A stretch of DNA of 64,000 bases from an uncultured Acidocella sp. GTDB lineage: Bacteria > Pseudomonadota > Alphaproteobacteria > Acetobacterales > Acetobacteraceae. Made by a program: the position numbers and the translations under genes. Below, one piece after another: positions 16,144 through 24,475 of the stretch (its first letter is position 1; each line of letters opens with the position of its first letter). The notes below the pieces were generated by a model that saw nothing but the letters and a program-made list of their open reading frames with translations, had not been told where the DNA came from and did not search any database. The stretch covers positions 62,001 to 126,000 of the forward strand of contig NZ_CAMIIE010000001.1 of NCBI RefSeq assembly GCF_946222605.1, read 5' to 3'.

Positions 16144-17082
16144 ATGAGCACGCTGTTCAACGACGCGCCCAGCGCGCAGCCCGCCGGGGCCGCGCCCTTC
16201 ATCATCGATGGCGACCAGGCGAATTTCATGGCCGATGTCATCGAGGCGTCGCGCGAGCTGCCGGTGCTGGTGGATTTCTGGGCGACCTGGTGCGGCCCGT
16301 GCAAGACGCTGACCCCGGCGCTGGAGCGGGTGGTGACCGCGCAGGCCGGGCGGGTGCGGCTGGTGAAGATCGATGTCGATCAGAATCAGGCCCTCGTCGG
16401 GCAGCTCACCCGCATGGGGCTGCCGCTGCAATCGGTGCCGACGGTGGTGGCGTTCTGGCAGGGGCAGATCGCCGATACGTTTTCGGGCGCGGTGCCGGAG
16501 AGCGAGCTGAAGCGCTTCGTCGAAGGGCTGCTGAAGCTGGCGGGCAGTGCGGCGCCGGGGGAGGCGCTGATCGCCGAGGGCAAGGCGCTGCTGGAGCAGG
16601 GCCAGGCCGAGGCGGCGGCGCAATATTTCGGGGCTGCTTTGCAGGAAACGCAGGACAAGCCGGAAGCCTGGGGCGGGCTGGTGCGGGCGCTGCTGGCGCT
16701 GGGCGAAGAGGCGCAGGCGCAGGAGCTGCTGGGCCAGGTCCCGGCGGCTTTGGCCAACCATGCCGAGATCACCGGCGCGCAGGCGGCTTTGACCCTGGCG
16801 CAGGAAGGCCGGCAGGCGCAATCCGCGATGGCCGGGTTGGAGCAGCGTGTGGCCGCCAACCCGGACGATCATGAGGCGCGCTACGAGCTGGCGACGGCGC
16901 TGAACGCCAGCGGCGCCCGCGCCGAGGCGGCGGCGGCGCTGCTGGAGATCATCAAGCGCGACCGCGGCTGGCATGAGGACGGGGCGCGGCTGCAGCTGCT
17001 GAAATTCTTCGAGGCCTGGGGCATGGACGATCCTGCGACGATGGCGGCCCGGCGCAAGCTCTCGGCGCTGCTGTTCAGCTGA
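16144..17082 (+). CDS. Thioredoxin-domain TPR co-chaperone (CnoX/YbbN-like)
   Basis: 312 aa. Residues ~25-125 form a thioredoxin fold with an intact CGPC active site (Cys50, Cys53, in DFWATWCGPCK) and the cis-Pro region VPTVVAFWQG. Residues ~135-312 are alanine-rich helical repeats of TPR type. This is the CnoX/YbbN architecture, known in E. coli as a co-chaperone that protects clients from over-oxidation; E. coli has lost the CxxC, many alphaproteobacteria keep it. Start ATG 16144; the longer open frame crosses a tRNA and is rejected. The next gene begins directly after its stop. Confidence 0.85.
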   Translation: MSTLFNDAPSAQPAGAAPFIIDGDQANFMADVIEASRELPVLVDFWATWCGPCKTLTPALERVVTAQAGRVRLVKIDVDQNQALVGQLTRMGLPLQSVPTVVAFWQGQIADTFSGAVPESELKRFVEGLLKLAGSAAPGEALIAEGKALLEQGQAEAAAQYFGAALQETQDKPEAWGGLVRALLALGEEAQAQELLGQVPAALANHAEITGAQAALTLAQEGRQAQSAMAGLEQRVAANPDDHEARYELATALNASGARAEAAAALLEIIKRDRGWHEDGARLQLLKFFEAWGMDDPATMAARRKLSALLFS

Positions 17083-17754
17083 ATGGCGATCATCATGCCC
17101 CGCCTTGAGGATCTGCCGGAGGAGTTTCCGGTGTTTCCCCTGCCCGGGGCGCTGCTGCTGCCCGGCGGGCAGTTGCCGCTGAATATTTTCGAGCCGCGCT
17201 ATCTGGCGATGGTCGAGGATGCGCTGGGGCAGGGGCGGTATTTCGGCATGGTGCAGCCGGATAGGCGGCTGGCGCAGGGCGAGACCGGTCCCGGCCTGTA
17301 CCGCACCGGTTGCCTGGGCCGGATTTCCAGTTTCGAGGAAACCGATGACGGGCGCTATCTGATCGCGCTGACCGGGGTGGTCCGCTTTACCATCGTCGAG
17401 GAGACGGGTTTGCGCCGGGGGTATCGGCGGGTGCAGGCGGGGCTGGCCGGCTATGCGGCGGATCTGTCACCCGAGCCGCTCCCGCTGCCCTTTCCCCGGC
17501 AGATTTTGCTGGATGCGCTGGGCCGCTATTTCGCCGCGGCGCAGGTGGAGGCGAACTGGGAGGCGATCGGCCAGATGAGCGACGCGGCCCTGGTCACCTC
17601 GCTCTGCATGGCTTGCCCGTTTTCGCCTGAGGAAAAGCAGGCTTTACTGGAAGCCCGGGACGCGGCGCAGCGCGCGCAGGCCCTGCGCGCCTTGCTGGAG
17701 ATCGACGCCTTCGATGGCGGGCCGGGGCAGGATAAAACGCCGAAAGCGAGTTGA
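17083..17754 (+). CDS. LON peptidase N-terminal (substrate-binding) domain protein
   Basis: 223 aa carrying only the Lon N-terminal fold: EFPVFPLPGALLLPGGQLPL and NIFEPRYLAMVEDAL are the family hallmarks, and there is no AAA module or Ser-Lys protease site. Function is uncertain; stand-alone members are thought to bind unfolded protein. It sits between the thioredoxin/TPR gene (0 bp apart) and the Trm112-like gene (6 bp), the usual alphaproteobacterial order. ATG 17083 used; an in-frame ATG at 17095 is an alternative. Confidence 0.85.
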   Translation: MAIIMPRLEDLPEEFPVFPLPGALLLPGGQLPLNIFEPRYLAMVEDALGQGRYFGMVQPDRRLAQGETGPGLYRTGCLGRISSFEETDDGRYLIALTGVVRFTIVEETGLRRGYRRVQAGLAGYAADLSPEPLPLPFPRQILLDALGRYFAAAQVEANWEAIGQMSDAALVTSLCMACPFSPEEKQALLEARDAAQRAQALRALLEIDAFDGGPGQDKTPKAS

Positions 17755-17760
17755 GGTGGG

Positions 17761-17955
17761 ATGAGTGTTGAAGCGGATGAGCCGGGGATCGACCCGCGCC
17801 TGTTGGAAATGCTGGTCTGCCCGGTGACGCGCGGGCCGCTGACCTATGACCGGACCCGCCAGGAGCTGGTGAGCGAAAAGGCCCGGCTGGCCTACCCGAT
17901 TCGCGATGGCATTCCGGTGATGCTGGCCGAGGAGGCAAGGCCGCTCGATCCATGA
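17761..17955 (+). CDS. Trm112-family small protein
   Basis: 64 aa of the Trm112/UPF0434 (YcaR) family: LLEMLVCPVTRGPLTYD, then RLAYPIRDGIPVML. Only one cysteine remains in the usual knuckle position. Eukaryotic relatives activate methyltransferases; the bacterial role is not established. Its TGA overlaps the ATG of the MFS gene (ATGA). Confidence 0.85.
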   Translation: MSVEADEPGIDPRLLEMLVCPVTRGPLTYDRTRQELVSEKARLAYPIRDGIPVMLAEEARPLDP

Positions 17956-19385
17956 GCAGCGAGAGCGAGCCGGAGGCCGAACCGGAGGTTCCCACCAAAC
18001 GCATGCGCACCACGGCGATCATCATCGCGGTGGCGCTGTTCATGCAGAATCTGGATTCGACCGTGGTCACCACGGCGCTGCCGGCGATGGCGAAAAGCTT
18101 TCACATCGACCCGCTTTATATGAGCGTTTCGGTCACCTCCTATCTCATCGCGCTTTCAGTGTTCGTGCCGGCCTCGGGCTGGGTGGCGGACCGGTTCGGG
18201 GCGCGGCAGGTATTCCGGGCGGCGGTGATCATCTTCACCCTTGGCTCGGTGTTTTGCGGCATCGCGCCGAATTTGCTGGTGCTGGTGGCGGCGCGCGTGG
18301 TGCAGGGGCTGGGCGGGGCGATGATGCTGCCGGTGGGGCGGCTATTGCTGCTGCGCTCGGTCAGCCGCAGCCAGATGGTGGCGGCGATGGCCTGGCTGAC
18401 CGTGCCGGCGCTGCTCGGCCCGGTGCTGGGGCCGCCTTTGGGGGGGCTGATCGTCTCCGTCGCGTCCTGGCGCTGGGTGTTCGACATCAATGTGCCGATC
18501 GGCATTGCCGGCGCCATCGCGGTCTCGATGTTCATCCCCGATGTGCGTGAGGAGGGGCGGGGCGGGCAGCTCGATCGTCTGGGGCTGGTATTCTCCGGTG
18601 CGGCGATGGCCTGTCTGATGATCGGCATGGAGACGATCGGGCGCGGATTGATTCCTTTGCCCTGGACGCTGCTTGCCTTCCTGCTAGGCATTCTGGCCTG
18701 CCTGGGCTACTGGCGCCACGCCCGCAACGCCGCCAACCCGATTCTGGATTTTTCGCTGTTTCGGGTGCCGACCTTCTCGATTTCGCTGACCGCCGGCACC
18801 TTCTTCCGGGTGGCGGTGGGGGCGGTGCCGTTTCTGTTGCCGCTGATGCTGCAGCTGGGCTTCGGCAAAACCCCCTTGCAGAGCGGCATGATCACCTTCG
18901 CCTCCGCCGCCGGGGCGATTGCGATGAAGCCGGCCGCGACACCGCTGCTGACCCGCTTCGGCTTTCGTTCGGTGCTGATCTGGAACGGGGTGGCGGCGAC
19001 GCTGATGCTGGCGGCGAGCGCCCTGTTCTCGCCGGCCTGGCCGGCCTGGCTGATGGCGCTGGTGCTGCTGGTGGCCGGTACCTTCCGTTCACTGGAATTC
19101 ACCGCCTATAACGTGATTGCCTATGGCGATATTCCGCGCCCGCGAATGTCCGCGGCGACCACGCTCTACACCACCGTGCAGCAGCTTTCATTGACGATGG
19201 GCGTGGTGGTGGGGGCGGCGAGCCTGGAGATTTCCAGTTTCCTGACCGGGCATACGACGCCAAGCCTCAGCGATTACGATATCGCCTTCATCGTGGTCAG
19301 CCTGGTGGCGCTGGTGGCCTCACCGCTTTGCGCGCGGCTGCCGCGCGATGCGGGGGATGCGCTGACCGGGCATCGGACGGGGTGA
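17952..19385 (+). CDS. MFS drug exporter, DHA2 (EmrB/QacA) type
   Basis: 477 aa with about 14 hydrophobic segments, typical of the DHA2 family. LDSTVVTTALPAMAKSF in the first helix and GWVADRFGARQVF (motif A) are clear; motif C is in VPALLGPVLGPPLGGLI. Likely a proton-driven multidrug exporter in the inner membrane. No membrane-fusion partner (EmrA) is adjacent, and the gene is translationally coupled to the Trm112-like gene. Substrate not predictable. Confidence 0.88.
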   Translation: MSSESEPEAEPEVPTKRMRTTAIIIAVALFMQNLDSTVVTTALPAMAKSFHIDPLYMSVSVTSYLIALSVFVPASGWVADRFGARQVFRAAVIIFTLGSVFCGIAPNLLVLVAARVVQGLGGAMMLPVGRLLLLRSVSRSQMVAAMAWLTVPALLGPVLGPPLGGLIVSVASWRWVFDINVPIGIAGAIAVSMFIPDVREEGRGGQLDRLGLVFSGAAMACLMIGMETIGRGLIPLPWTLLAFLLGILACLGYWRHARNAANPILDFSLFRVPTFSISLTAGTFFRVAVGAVPFLLPLMLQLGFGKTPLQSGMITFASAAGAIAMKPAATPLLTRFGFRSVLIWNGVAATLMLAASALFSPAWPAWLMALVLLVAGTFRSLEFTAYNVIAYGDIPRPRMSAATTLYTTVQQLSLTMGVVVGAASLEISSFLTGHTTPSLSDYDIAFIVVSLVALVASPLCARLPRDAGDALTGHRTG

Positions 19386-19429
19386 GATGAAAGTTGCGGG
19401 CCGCCGCGCGGACGTCCCCGCAGCCTTCG

Positions 19430-19951
19430 TTACGTCAGGTCCTTGGCCAGCAGGAAGCGTTTGAGGCTGGATGCGCCGGGGCCGAGCTGGCGCCAGCTGC
19501 TGGTCACCAGGAATTCAGAGAGGCTGGCGGTGGGGTAGCCGGCATCGATCCGCGCCAGCGTGGCATCCGCCCGGCTCTCCCCGGCCAGGCTCAGCGCCAG
19601 CTCGTGCAGGCCGGGATTATGGCCGATGACGATGGCGCTGCGCACCGTCTCCGGCAGGTCGCGCAGCGTGTTCAAAATCTGCGGCGGCGTGGCCATATAG
19701 AGCTGCGGCAGCTGGTCGATATTCGGCCATTCATCCCAGACCGTCGCATCCTCCAGCCCTTCCAGCGTCTGCTGGGTGCGGGTGGCGGTGGAGACCAGCA
19801 CCACCTCCGGGGCCAGCCCGGCGCGGCGCATCGCCGCACCGACCCGCCGTGCCGCCTCGCGCCCGGTTTCGGTCAGGGCGCGGTCATGGTCGGACTGGCC
19901 CTCGGCCTGTGGTTCGGCCTTGGCGTGGCGAAGGAGAATCAGCTGATGCAT
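19430..19951 (-). CDS. SixA-like histidine phosphatase
   Basis: 173 aa of the histidine phosphatase superfamily. The phosphoacceptor motif is LLRHAKAEP (His9), followed by DHDRALTETGREAARRVG and the second catalytic His in IVIGHNPGLHELA. The compact, helix-poor form fits SixA, which dephosphorylates histidine-phosphorylated proteins, but a small-molecule substrate is possible. Divergent from the Tat-exported gene at 20032. Confidence 0.85.
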   Translation of the reverse strand: MHQLILLRHAKAEPQAEGQSDHDRALTETGREAARRVGAAMRRAGLAPEVVLVSTATRTQQTLEGLEDATVWDEWPNIDQLPQLYMATPPQILNTLRDLPETVRSAIVIGHNPGLHELALSLAGESRADATLARIDAGYPTASLSEFLVTSSWRQLGPGASSLKRFLLAKDLT

Positions 19952-20031
19952 GGCGCGATTGTGCCATGGTAAAAGAGCGCTGTCGCCCCTATCTCAGGCG
20001 GCAAATGAACCGGACGGAGTGCAAAAGGCGC

Positions 20032-20712
20032 ATGATGCAAGGCAGGCTGGAGCGGCGGGGATTTCTGGCGGGGGCGGCGGCGTTGACGGCGGCCCCATGG
20101 GCACCGGCGCAAGCCGCCTCCGCCCTGCCGGTGCCGCCCAGCGGGCAGATGCGGTTTCAGATTCTGCGCAATGGTTCGCCGATCGGTGAACAGTTGATGA
20201 CATTCACCCAGGATGGCGATGGGCTGAAGGTCGATATCCAGGCGGATATGGTGGTGACCATCGCCGGGATTCCGGTGTTTCGCTATCGCGGCCATGCCGT
20301 GGAGCAATGGCGGGGGGATGCGTTTGTCGGGCTGCAGAGCCAGGTGAACCATAACGGCACGCTGCTTTCGGTGCAGGCGAGCCCGATTCCCGGCGGCTTC
20401 GCGGTGCAGGCGACCAAGGCGGGGGATTATCAATATACCGGCACGCCGCCGATGCTGCCGCTCACCTACTGGAACCGCGCGATGCTGCAGGCGATGATCC
20501 TGAACGTGGAAACCGGGCGGCACTACCCGGCCATCGTGAACTCACCAGGCTGGAACAAGCTGCCGGACGCGAATGGCGGCACCATTCTCGCACAGCGTTT
20601 CGATGTCACCGGGAAGCTGCATCTGAGCATCTGGTACGACCAGCAGAACCAATGGTCCGGCCTGGCCTTTCATGTCGATGGCTACGAGATGTTCCGTAAA
20701 TACGTCGCCTGA
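20032..20712 (+). CDS. Tat-exported DUF6134-type protein
   Basis: 226 aa from ATG 20032. The N-terminus is a twin-arginine signal, LERRGFLAGAAALTAAPWA, probable cleavage after AQA. The mature part is a beta-rich domain of about 195 aa with MRFQILRNGSPIGEQ, FRYRGHAVEQWRGD and PLTYWNRAML, like the DUF6134 family; function unknown, periplasmic by inference. An earlier in-frame ATG at 20005 with AGGCGG upstream is also possible. A small hairpin (GTGGGT/ACCCAC) about 20 bp beyond the stop may help end the transcript. Confidence 0.72.
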   Translation: MMQGRLERRGFLAGAAALTAAPWAPAQAASALPVPPSGQMRFQILRNGSPIGEQLMTFTQDGDGLKVDIQADMVVTIAGIPVFRYRGHAVEQWRGDAFVGLQSQVNHNGTLLSVQASPIPGGFAVQATKAGDYQYTGTPPMLPLTYWNRAMLQAMILNVETGRHYPAIVNSPGWNKLPDANGGTILAQRFDVTGKLHLSIWYDQQNQWSGLAFHVDGYEMFRKYVA

Positions 20713-20771
20713 GAGGGCGGCCGCTCAGATCGGGGTGGGTTGACACCCACGCGCTCCATTTATGCTTTAGC

Positions 20772-20825
20772 GAGCAATATGTGTTTATTTTGACGCTGGC
20801 GCGTCAACCTAAACACATATTGCTC
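20772..20825 (-). repeat. 54-bp palindromic dispersed repeat, copy 1
   Basis: Arms GAGCAATATGTGTTTA (20772-20787) and TAAACACATATTGCTC (20810-20825) are perfect complements, with an inner TTGACGC/GCGTCAA stem. Read on the minus strand it matches the element at 41161-41217 closely, including the core AGGTTGACGCG. In that orientation its first G is the last base of the TAG stop codon of the 96-aa gene. Confidence 0.85.
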
Positions 20826-21115
20826 TAAGCGACGGCTTCGTCCGGATGGCGCAGGTGCCAGAGGCGCTCATGCGCCGCCACCAGGCTCTCGATGCTCTTG
20901 CGACGGTTGGAATCCGGCGGAACCGTGCGCCGGGTCAGCATCGATTCGAGAATCCGCAGCAATTGCTCGGCAATTTCGTAATCGCCTTGATCGCAGGCGT
21001 GATGGAAGGCGAGCAGAATCTTGTCCGAGAGACGCCGGCTATAGCGCGGGGTGCCGCCCGAAGCGCGGGCGCCACCAGCTTCAAACTCTTCATCGGGGCC
21101 TTGAAAACCTGACAT
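20825..21115 (-). CDS. Hypothetical helical protein, 96 aa
   Basis: Unknown function. After a charged N-terminus of ~25 residues comes a helical core with RRLSDKILLAFHHACDQGDY, then IAEQLLRILESMLTRR, then SIESLVAAHERLWHLR. I recall similar proteins as conserved hypotheticals in Rhodospirillales and Acetobacteraceae. No signal or membrane segment. The stop codon TAG touches the dispersed palindromic repeat, which therefore forms its 3' end. About 295 bp separate it from the end of nrdB. Confidence 0.7.
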   Translation of the reverse strand: MSGFQGPDEEFEAGGARASGGTPRYSRRLSDKILLAFHHACDQGDYEIAEQLLRILESMLTRRTVPPDSNRRKSIESLVAAHERLWHLRHPDEAVA

Positions 21116-21315
21116 AGTGCGTTTCGATCCGATATTAAAACGTTTTGTTAACTTAACGGTTTAAAAGATGGCAGGGCGGTGCCGGGATGATGTACGTCAA
21201 GCGTCCTGCGAAGTCTGCCAAGTCTGGGCTCTCAATATCCACCTCCCTTTCATAGGAGGTGTTGGTTGAACTCTCCACGGCGTGATTCTTAAGAGAAATT
21301 TAGACTTCGCGCTAC
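21116..21315. other. Intergenic region before the 96-aa gene
   Basis: No gene seen. The stretch is more AT-rich than its surroundings and contains an inverted pair around CACCTCC/GGAGGTG (about 21240-21261), which could be an RNA hairpin or a pyrimidine-rich leader. It holds the upstream region of the 96-aa gene; no convincing -35/-10 pair was identified. Confidence 0.4.
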
Positions 21316-21366
21316 AGAAAAAACAAGCCCCTGGAACAGAACGAAAAAAATCGTTCCATCCAGAGG
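21316..21366 (-). terminator. Intrinsic terminator of nrdAB
   Basis: On the minus strand CCTCTGGA-TG-GAACGA pairs with TCGTTC-TG-TTCCAGGGG across a T-rich loop, and is followed by CTTGTTTTTT. It lies about 45 bp after the nrdB stop. Confidence 0.75.
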
Positions 21367-21409
21367 TTGACGTTAAATGAAATTTAAGTACGATATCGTA
21401 AAATTTATC

Positions 21410-22417
21410 TCAACTTCCCGTGGTGGGGGGATCGAAATCGGCGAAGGCGTCCTCCCAGCTGCCCGAGGTTGCCGCCTTGCTGTATTCGGTCGAGCGGTTC
21501 TCGAAGAAGTTCGTGTGCTCGACGGCGTTGAGCATTTCATCCAGCCAGGGCAGCGGGTTCTTCTCCACCTGAAAGAGCGCGTTGAGCCCCAGCCCGGCCA
21601 GGCGCCGGTCCGCGATATAGCGGATATAACGCTTGACCTCGGCGGCGGTGAGCCCTTCCACCGCGCCGAATTCAAAGGCGAGATCGATGAAGGCATCCTC
21701 GTGATCGACGATGGTGGCGCAGGTCTGGTACAGCTCCTGGCGCAATTGTTGTGACCATACCTCGGGATTTTCGGAGATGAAGGTGAGGAAGAGTTTTGTG
21801 ATCGAATCGCAATGAAGCGATTCATCGCGCACCGACCAGGTGATGATCTGCCCCATGCCTTTCATCTTGTTGAAGCGCGGGAAGTTCAGCAGGATGGCAA
21901 AGGTGGCAAAGAGCTGCAGCCCCTCCGTGAAGGCGCCGAAGGCGGCAAGGGTTTTGGCGATTTCATGCTTGGTCTCCATTGAGAAGCTGTGCATGTAATC
22001 ATATTTATCCTTCATCTCCTTGTATTTGAGGAAGGCCTGATACTCAACCTCAGGCATACCCACCGTATCCAGCAGATGCGAATAAGCGGCGATATGGACG
22101 GTCTCGATATTGGAGAAGGCTGAGAGCATCATCAGCACCTCGGTGGGTTTGAACACCTGTGAATATTGCTTCATGTAGCAGTTGTTCACCTCGACATCCG
22201 CCTGGGTGAAGAAGCGGAAAATCTGGGTGAGCAGGTTGCGTTCGCCCTCGGTGAGTTTCTTGTGCCAGTCGCGCACATCCTCGGCCAGGGGCACTTCCTC
22301 GGGCAGCCAATGCACGCGCTGCTGGGTCAGCCAGGCTTCATACGCCCAGGGGTAGCGGAAGGGCTTGTAGACCGGGTTTTCGGTCAGCAGGTCCATCTTC
22401 GGGGGGTGCTCGGTCAT
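21410..22417 (-). CDS. nrdB: Ribonucleotide reductase class I, beta subunit
   Basis: Supplies the radical for deoxyribonucleotide synthesis with NrdA. About 335 aa from ATG 22417 (a TTG six codons upstream is possible). The diiron/tyrosyl centre is visible: NIETVHIAAYSHLL gives the Glu-x-x-His-x3-Tyr pattern with the radical tyrosine, so it is a tyrosyl-radical (Ia-like) subunit. WSVRDESLHCDS and FFENRSTEYSKA, near the C-terminus, are also conserved. The C-terminal tail that docks into NrdA ends FADFDPPTTGS. Downstream of nrdA with an 85-bp gap containing a hairpin. Confidence 0.95.
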   Translation of the reverse strand: MTEHPPKMDLLTENPVYKPFRYPWAYEAWLTQQRVHWLPEEVPLAEDVRDWHKKLTEGERNLLTQIFRFFTQADVEVNNCYMKQYSQVFKPTEVLMMLSAFSNIETVHIAAYSHLLDTVGMPEVEYQAFLKYKEMKDKYDYMHSFSMETKHEIAKTLAAFGAFTEGLQLFATFAILLNFPRFNKMKGMGQIITWSVRDESLHCDSITKLFLTFISENPEVWSQQLRQELYQTCATIVDHEDAFIDLAFEFGAVEGLTAAEVKRYIRYIADRRLAGLGLNALFQVEKNPLPWLDEMLNAVEHTNFFENRSTEYSKAATSGSWEDAFADFDPPTTGS

Positions 22418-22451
22418 GTCGCGGCTTTCAGTCAATCGGCGTCGGTTTTTC

Positions 22452-22473
22452 GCCGCTTTTTGAAAAAAGCGGC
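22452..22473 (-). repeat. Hairpin between nrdA and nrdB
   Basis: GCCGCTTTTT (22452-22461) and AAAAAGCGGC (22464-22473) make a perfect 10-bp stem. It has no following T tract on the minus strand, so it is more likely an mRNA-processing or stability element, or a dispersed REP-like unit, than a terminator. Confidence 0.6.
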
Positions 22474-22502
22474 ACCAAAAACATTTACAAACAAACCTTG
22501 CC

Positions 22503-24344
22503 TTACTGGCAGGCGAGGCATTCTTCGTAATTCGCCGTGGGTTCGGCGGGTTTCAGGGCGGCGGTGGGTTTCTTCTCGGACACCGTATCGGCGCGCTGAA
22601 TGGAGAGCGAGCGGCAATAATAGAGCGATTTCACCCCGCGTTTCCAGGCCTGATAATGGATCTGGTGCAGATCGCGCTTATTCACATTCGCCGGCAGGAA
22701 GAGATTGATCGACTGACTCTGGCAGATAAAGGGCGTGCGGTCGGCGGCATGCTCGATCACCCAGCGCTGGTCCAGCTCGAAGGCGGTCTTGAACACGTCC
22801 TTCTCATGCGGGGTGAGGAAGTCCAGATGCTGGACCGAGCCCTTGTTCACGGTGATCGAGGACCAGGTGTCCTCGTCGTCGAAGCCATGCGCGGCGAGCA
22901 CCTTCTTCAGCGCGCGGTTGCGCACCGAGAAGCTCCCGGAGAGCGTTTTCTGCAGGAACACATTGGCGCTGATCGGCTCGATTCCCGGCGAGGCATTGCC
23001 GGCGATGATCGAGATCGAGGCGGTGGGGGCGATGGCGATTTTGTGGGAGAAACGCTCCTCGATCCCGTAATCCGCCGCATCCGGGCAGGCGCCGCGCTCG
23101 GCCGCCAGGGTTTTCGAGGCGGCATCCGCCTGGGCGCGGATATGCTTGAACATGCGGGTGTTCCACACCTTCGCCATCACGCTCTCGAAGGGGATGGAAT
23201 TATCCTGCAGGAAGGAATGGAAACCCATCACCCCCATGCCGACGGAGCGCTCGCGCATCGCCGCATATTTGGCACGCTCCATCGAATCCGGCGCCTTCTG
23301 GATGAAATCCTCCAGCACATTATCCAGGAAGCGCATCACATCCTCGATGAAGCGCTCATCCTGGTGCCATTCGAACCAGGTTTCCAGATTCAGCGAGGAG
23401 AGGCAGCAGACCGCGGTGCGCTGCTTGCCATATTGGTCGATGCCGGTGGGCAAAGTGATCTCGGCGCATAGATTGGAGGTTTTCACCTCCAGCCCGGCCA
23501 GCTTGTGCTGCTGCGGGCGGGCGTCGTTCACATGGTCGGAATAGATGATATACGGCTCGCCCTGCTCGATGCGGGTGGTGAGGATGCGGATCCAGAGCGC
23601 GCGGGCGGAGATGGAGCGCACCACGCTATGATCCTTCGGCGAGCGCAGCCCCCACATCTCGTCCTGCTCCACGGCGCGCATGAAATCATCCGAGATCAGG
23701 ATGCCGTGATGCAGGTTGAGCGCCTTGCGGTTGGGATCGCCGCCGGTGGGGCGGCGCATATCGACGAATTCCTCGATCTCCGGATGCCAGACCGGCAGAT
23801 ACACCGCCGCCGAGCCGCGGCGCAGCGAGCCCTGGGAGATGGCCAGCGTCAGAGAGTCCATCACCCGGATGAAGGGGATGATGCCGGAGGTCTTGCCGTT
23901 CTGCCCGACCTTCTCGCCGATGGAGCGCAGATTGCCCCAATAGGAGCCGATGCCGCCGCCCTTGGAGGCGAGCCAGACATTCTCGTTCCACAGCCCGACA
24001 ATGCCATCCAGGCTGTCAGTGGCTTCGTTGAGGAAGCAGGAGATCGGCAGGCCGCGATCCGTGCCGCCATTGGAGAGCACCGGGGTGGCGGGCATGAACC
24101 ACATTTTGGAGATGTAGTCGTAAAGGCGCTGGGCGTGGGCCTGGTCGTCGCCATAATAGGAGGCGACGCGGGCGAAGAGGTCCTGATAGCCCTCGCCAGG
24201 GAGGAGGTAGCGGTCATCCAGCGTGGCGCGGCCGAAATCGGTCAGCAGCGAATCGCGGCTGCGATCGACATTGACCCTGAAGCGGCCGGGCATCTGCACG
24301 CCATCATCGAGCAGCGGGGCTTCCGGCTTGGTCATCATATTCAT
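22503..24344 (-). CDS. nrdA: Ribonucleotide reductase class I, alpha subunit
   Basis: Catalytic subunit reducing ribonucleoside diphosphates. 613 aa, short because the N-terminal ATP-cone activity domain is absent: the sequence reaches the core (MPGRFRVNVDRSRDSLLTDF) within 20 residues. The catalytic parts are present: PISCFLNEATDSLDG (first redox Cys), SNLCAEITLPTG (Asn-x-Cys-x-Glu triad), VCCLSSLNLE (second redox Cys), the KSLYYCRS tyrosine pair for radical transfer, and a C-terminal CLAC pair for re-reduction. Without the cone, dATP feedback may be missing or located elsewhere. A possible NrdR box lies ~40 bp upstream. Confidence 0.95.
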   Translation of the reverse strand: MNMMTKPEAPLLDDGVQMPGRFRVNVDRSRDSLLTDFGRATLDDRYLLPGEGYQDLFARVASYYGDDQAHAQRLYDYISKMWFMPATPVLSNGGTDRGLPISCFLNEATDSLDGIVGLWNENVWLASKGGGIGSYWGNLRSIGEKVGQNGKTSGIIPFIRVMDSLTLAISQGSLRRGSAAVYLPVWHPEIEEFVDMRRPTGGDPNRKALNLHHGILISDDFMRAVEQDEMWGLRSPKDHSVVRSISARALWIRILTTRIEQGEPYIIYSDHVNDARPQQHKLAGLEVKTSNLCAEITLPTGIDQYGKQRTAVCCLSSLNLETWFEWHQDERFIEDVMRFLDNVLEDFIQKAPDSMERAKYAAMRERSVGMGVMGFHSFLQDNSIPFESVMAKVWNTRMFKHIRAQADAASKTLAAERGACPDAADYGIEERFSHKIAIAPTASISIIAGNASPGIEPISANVFLQKTLSGSFSVRNRALKKVLAAHGFDDEDTWSSITVNKGSVQHLDFLTPHEKDVFKTAFELDQRWVIEHAADRTPFICQSQSINLFLPANVNKRDLHQIHYQAWKRGVKSLYYCRSLSIQRADTVSEKKPTAALKPAEPTANYEECLACQ

Positions 24345-24383
24345 CGCTGCCGATACTCCAGAGGGTCAAAAACGGAAGCGCAT

Positions 24384-24398
24384 AACAACATATAGTGG
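24384..24398 (-). promoter_or_regulatory. Possible NrdR box upstream of nrdA
   Basis: The minus strand reads CCCACTATATGTTGT, with CACTATAT matching the left half of the NrdR consensus (ACACTATATATAGTGT) and TxGT preserved in the right half. It is about 40 bp before the nrdA start. NrdR normally binds paired boxes; I found only one good match. Confidence 0.4.
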
Positions 24399-24475
24399 GC
24401 GGGCACGCAATCTAAACTAAATCAAGTCTGGAGAAATTTTCCGAGCCGGGGTTGGGGGCCAGGGCGCGCCCGTGT

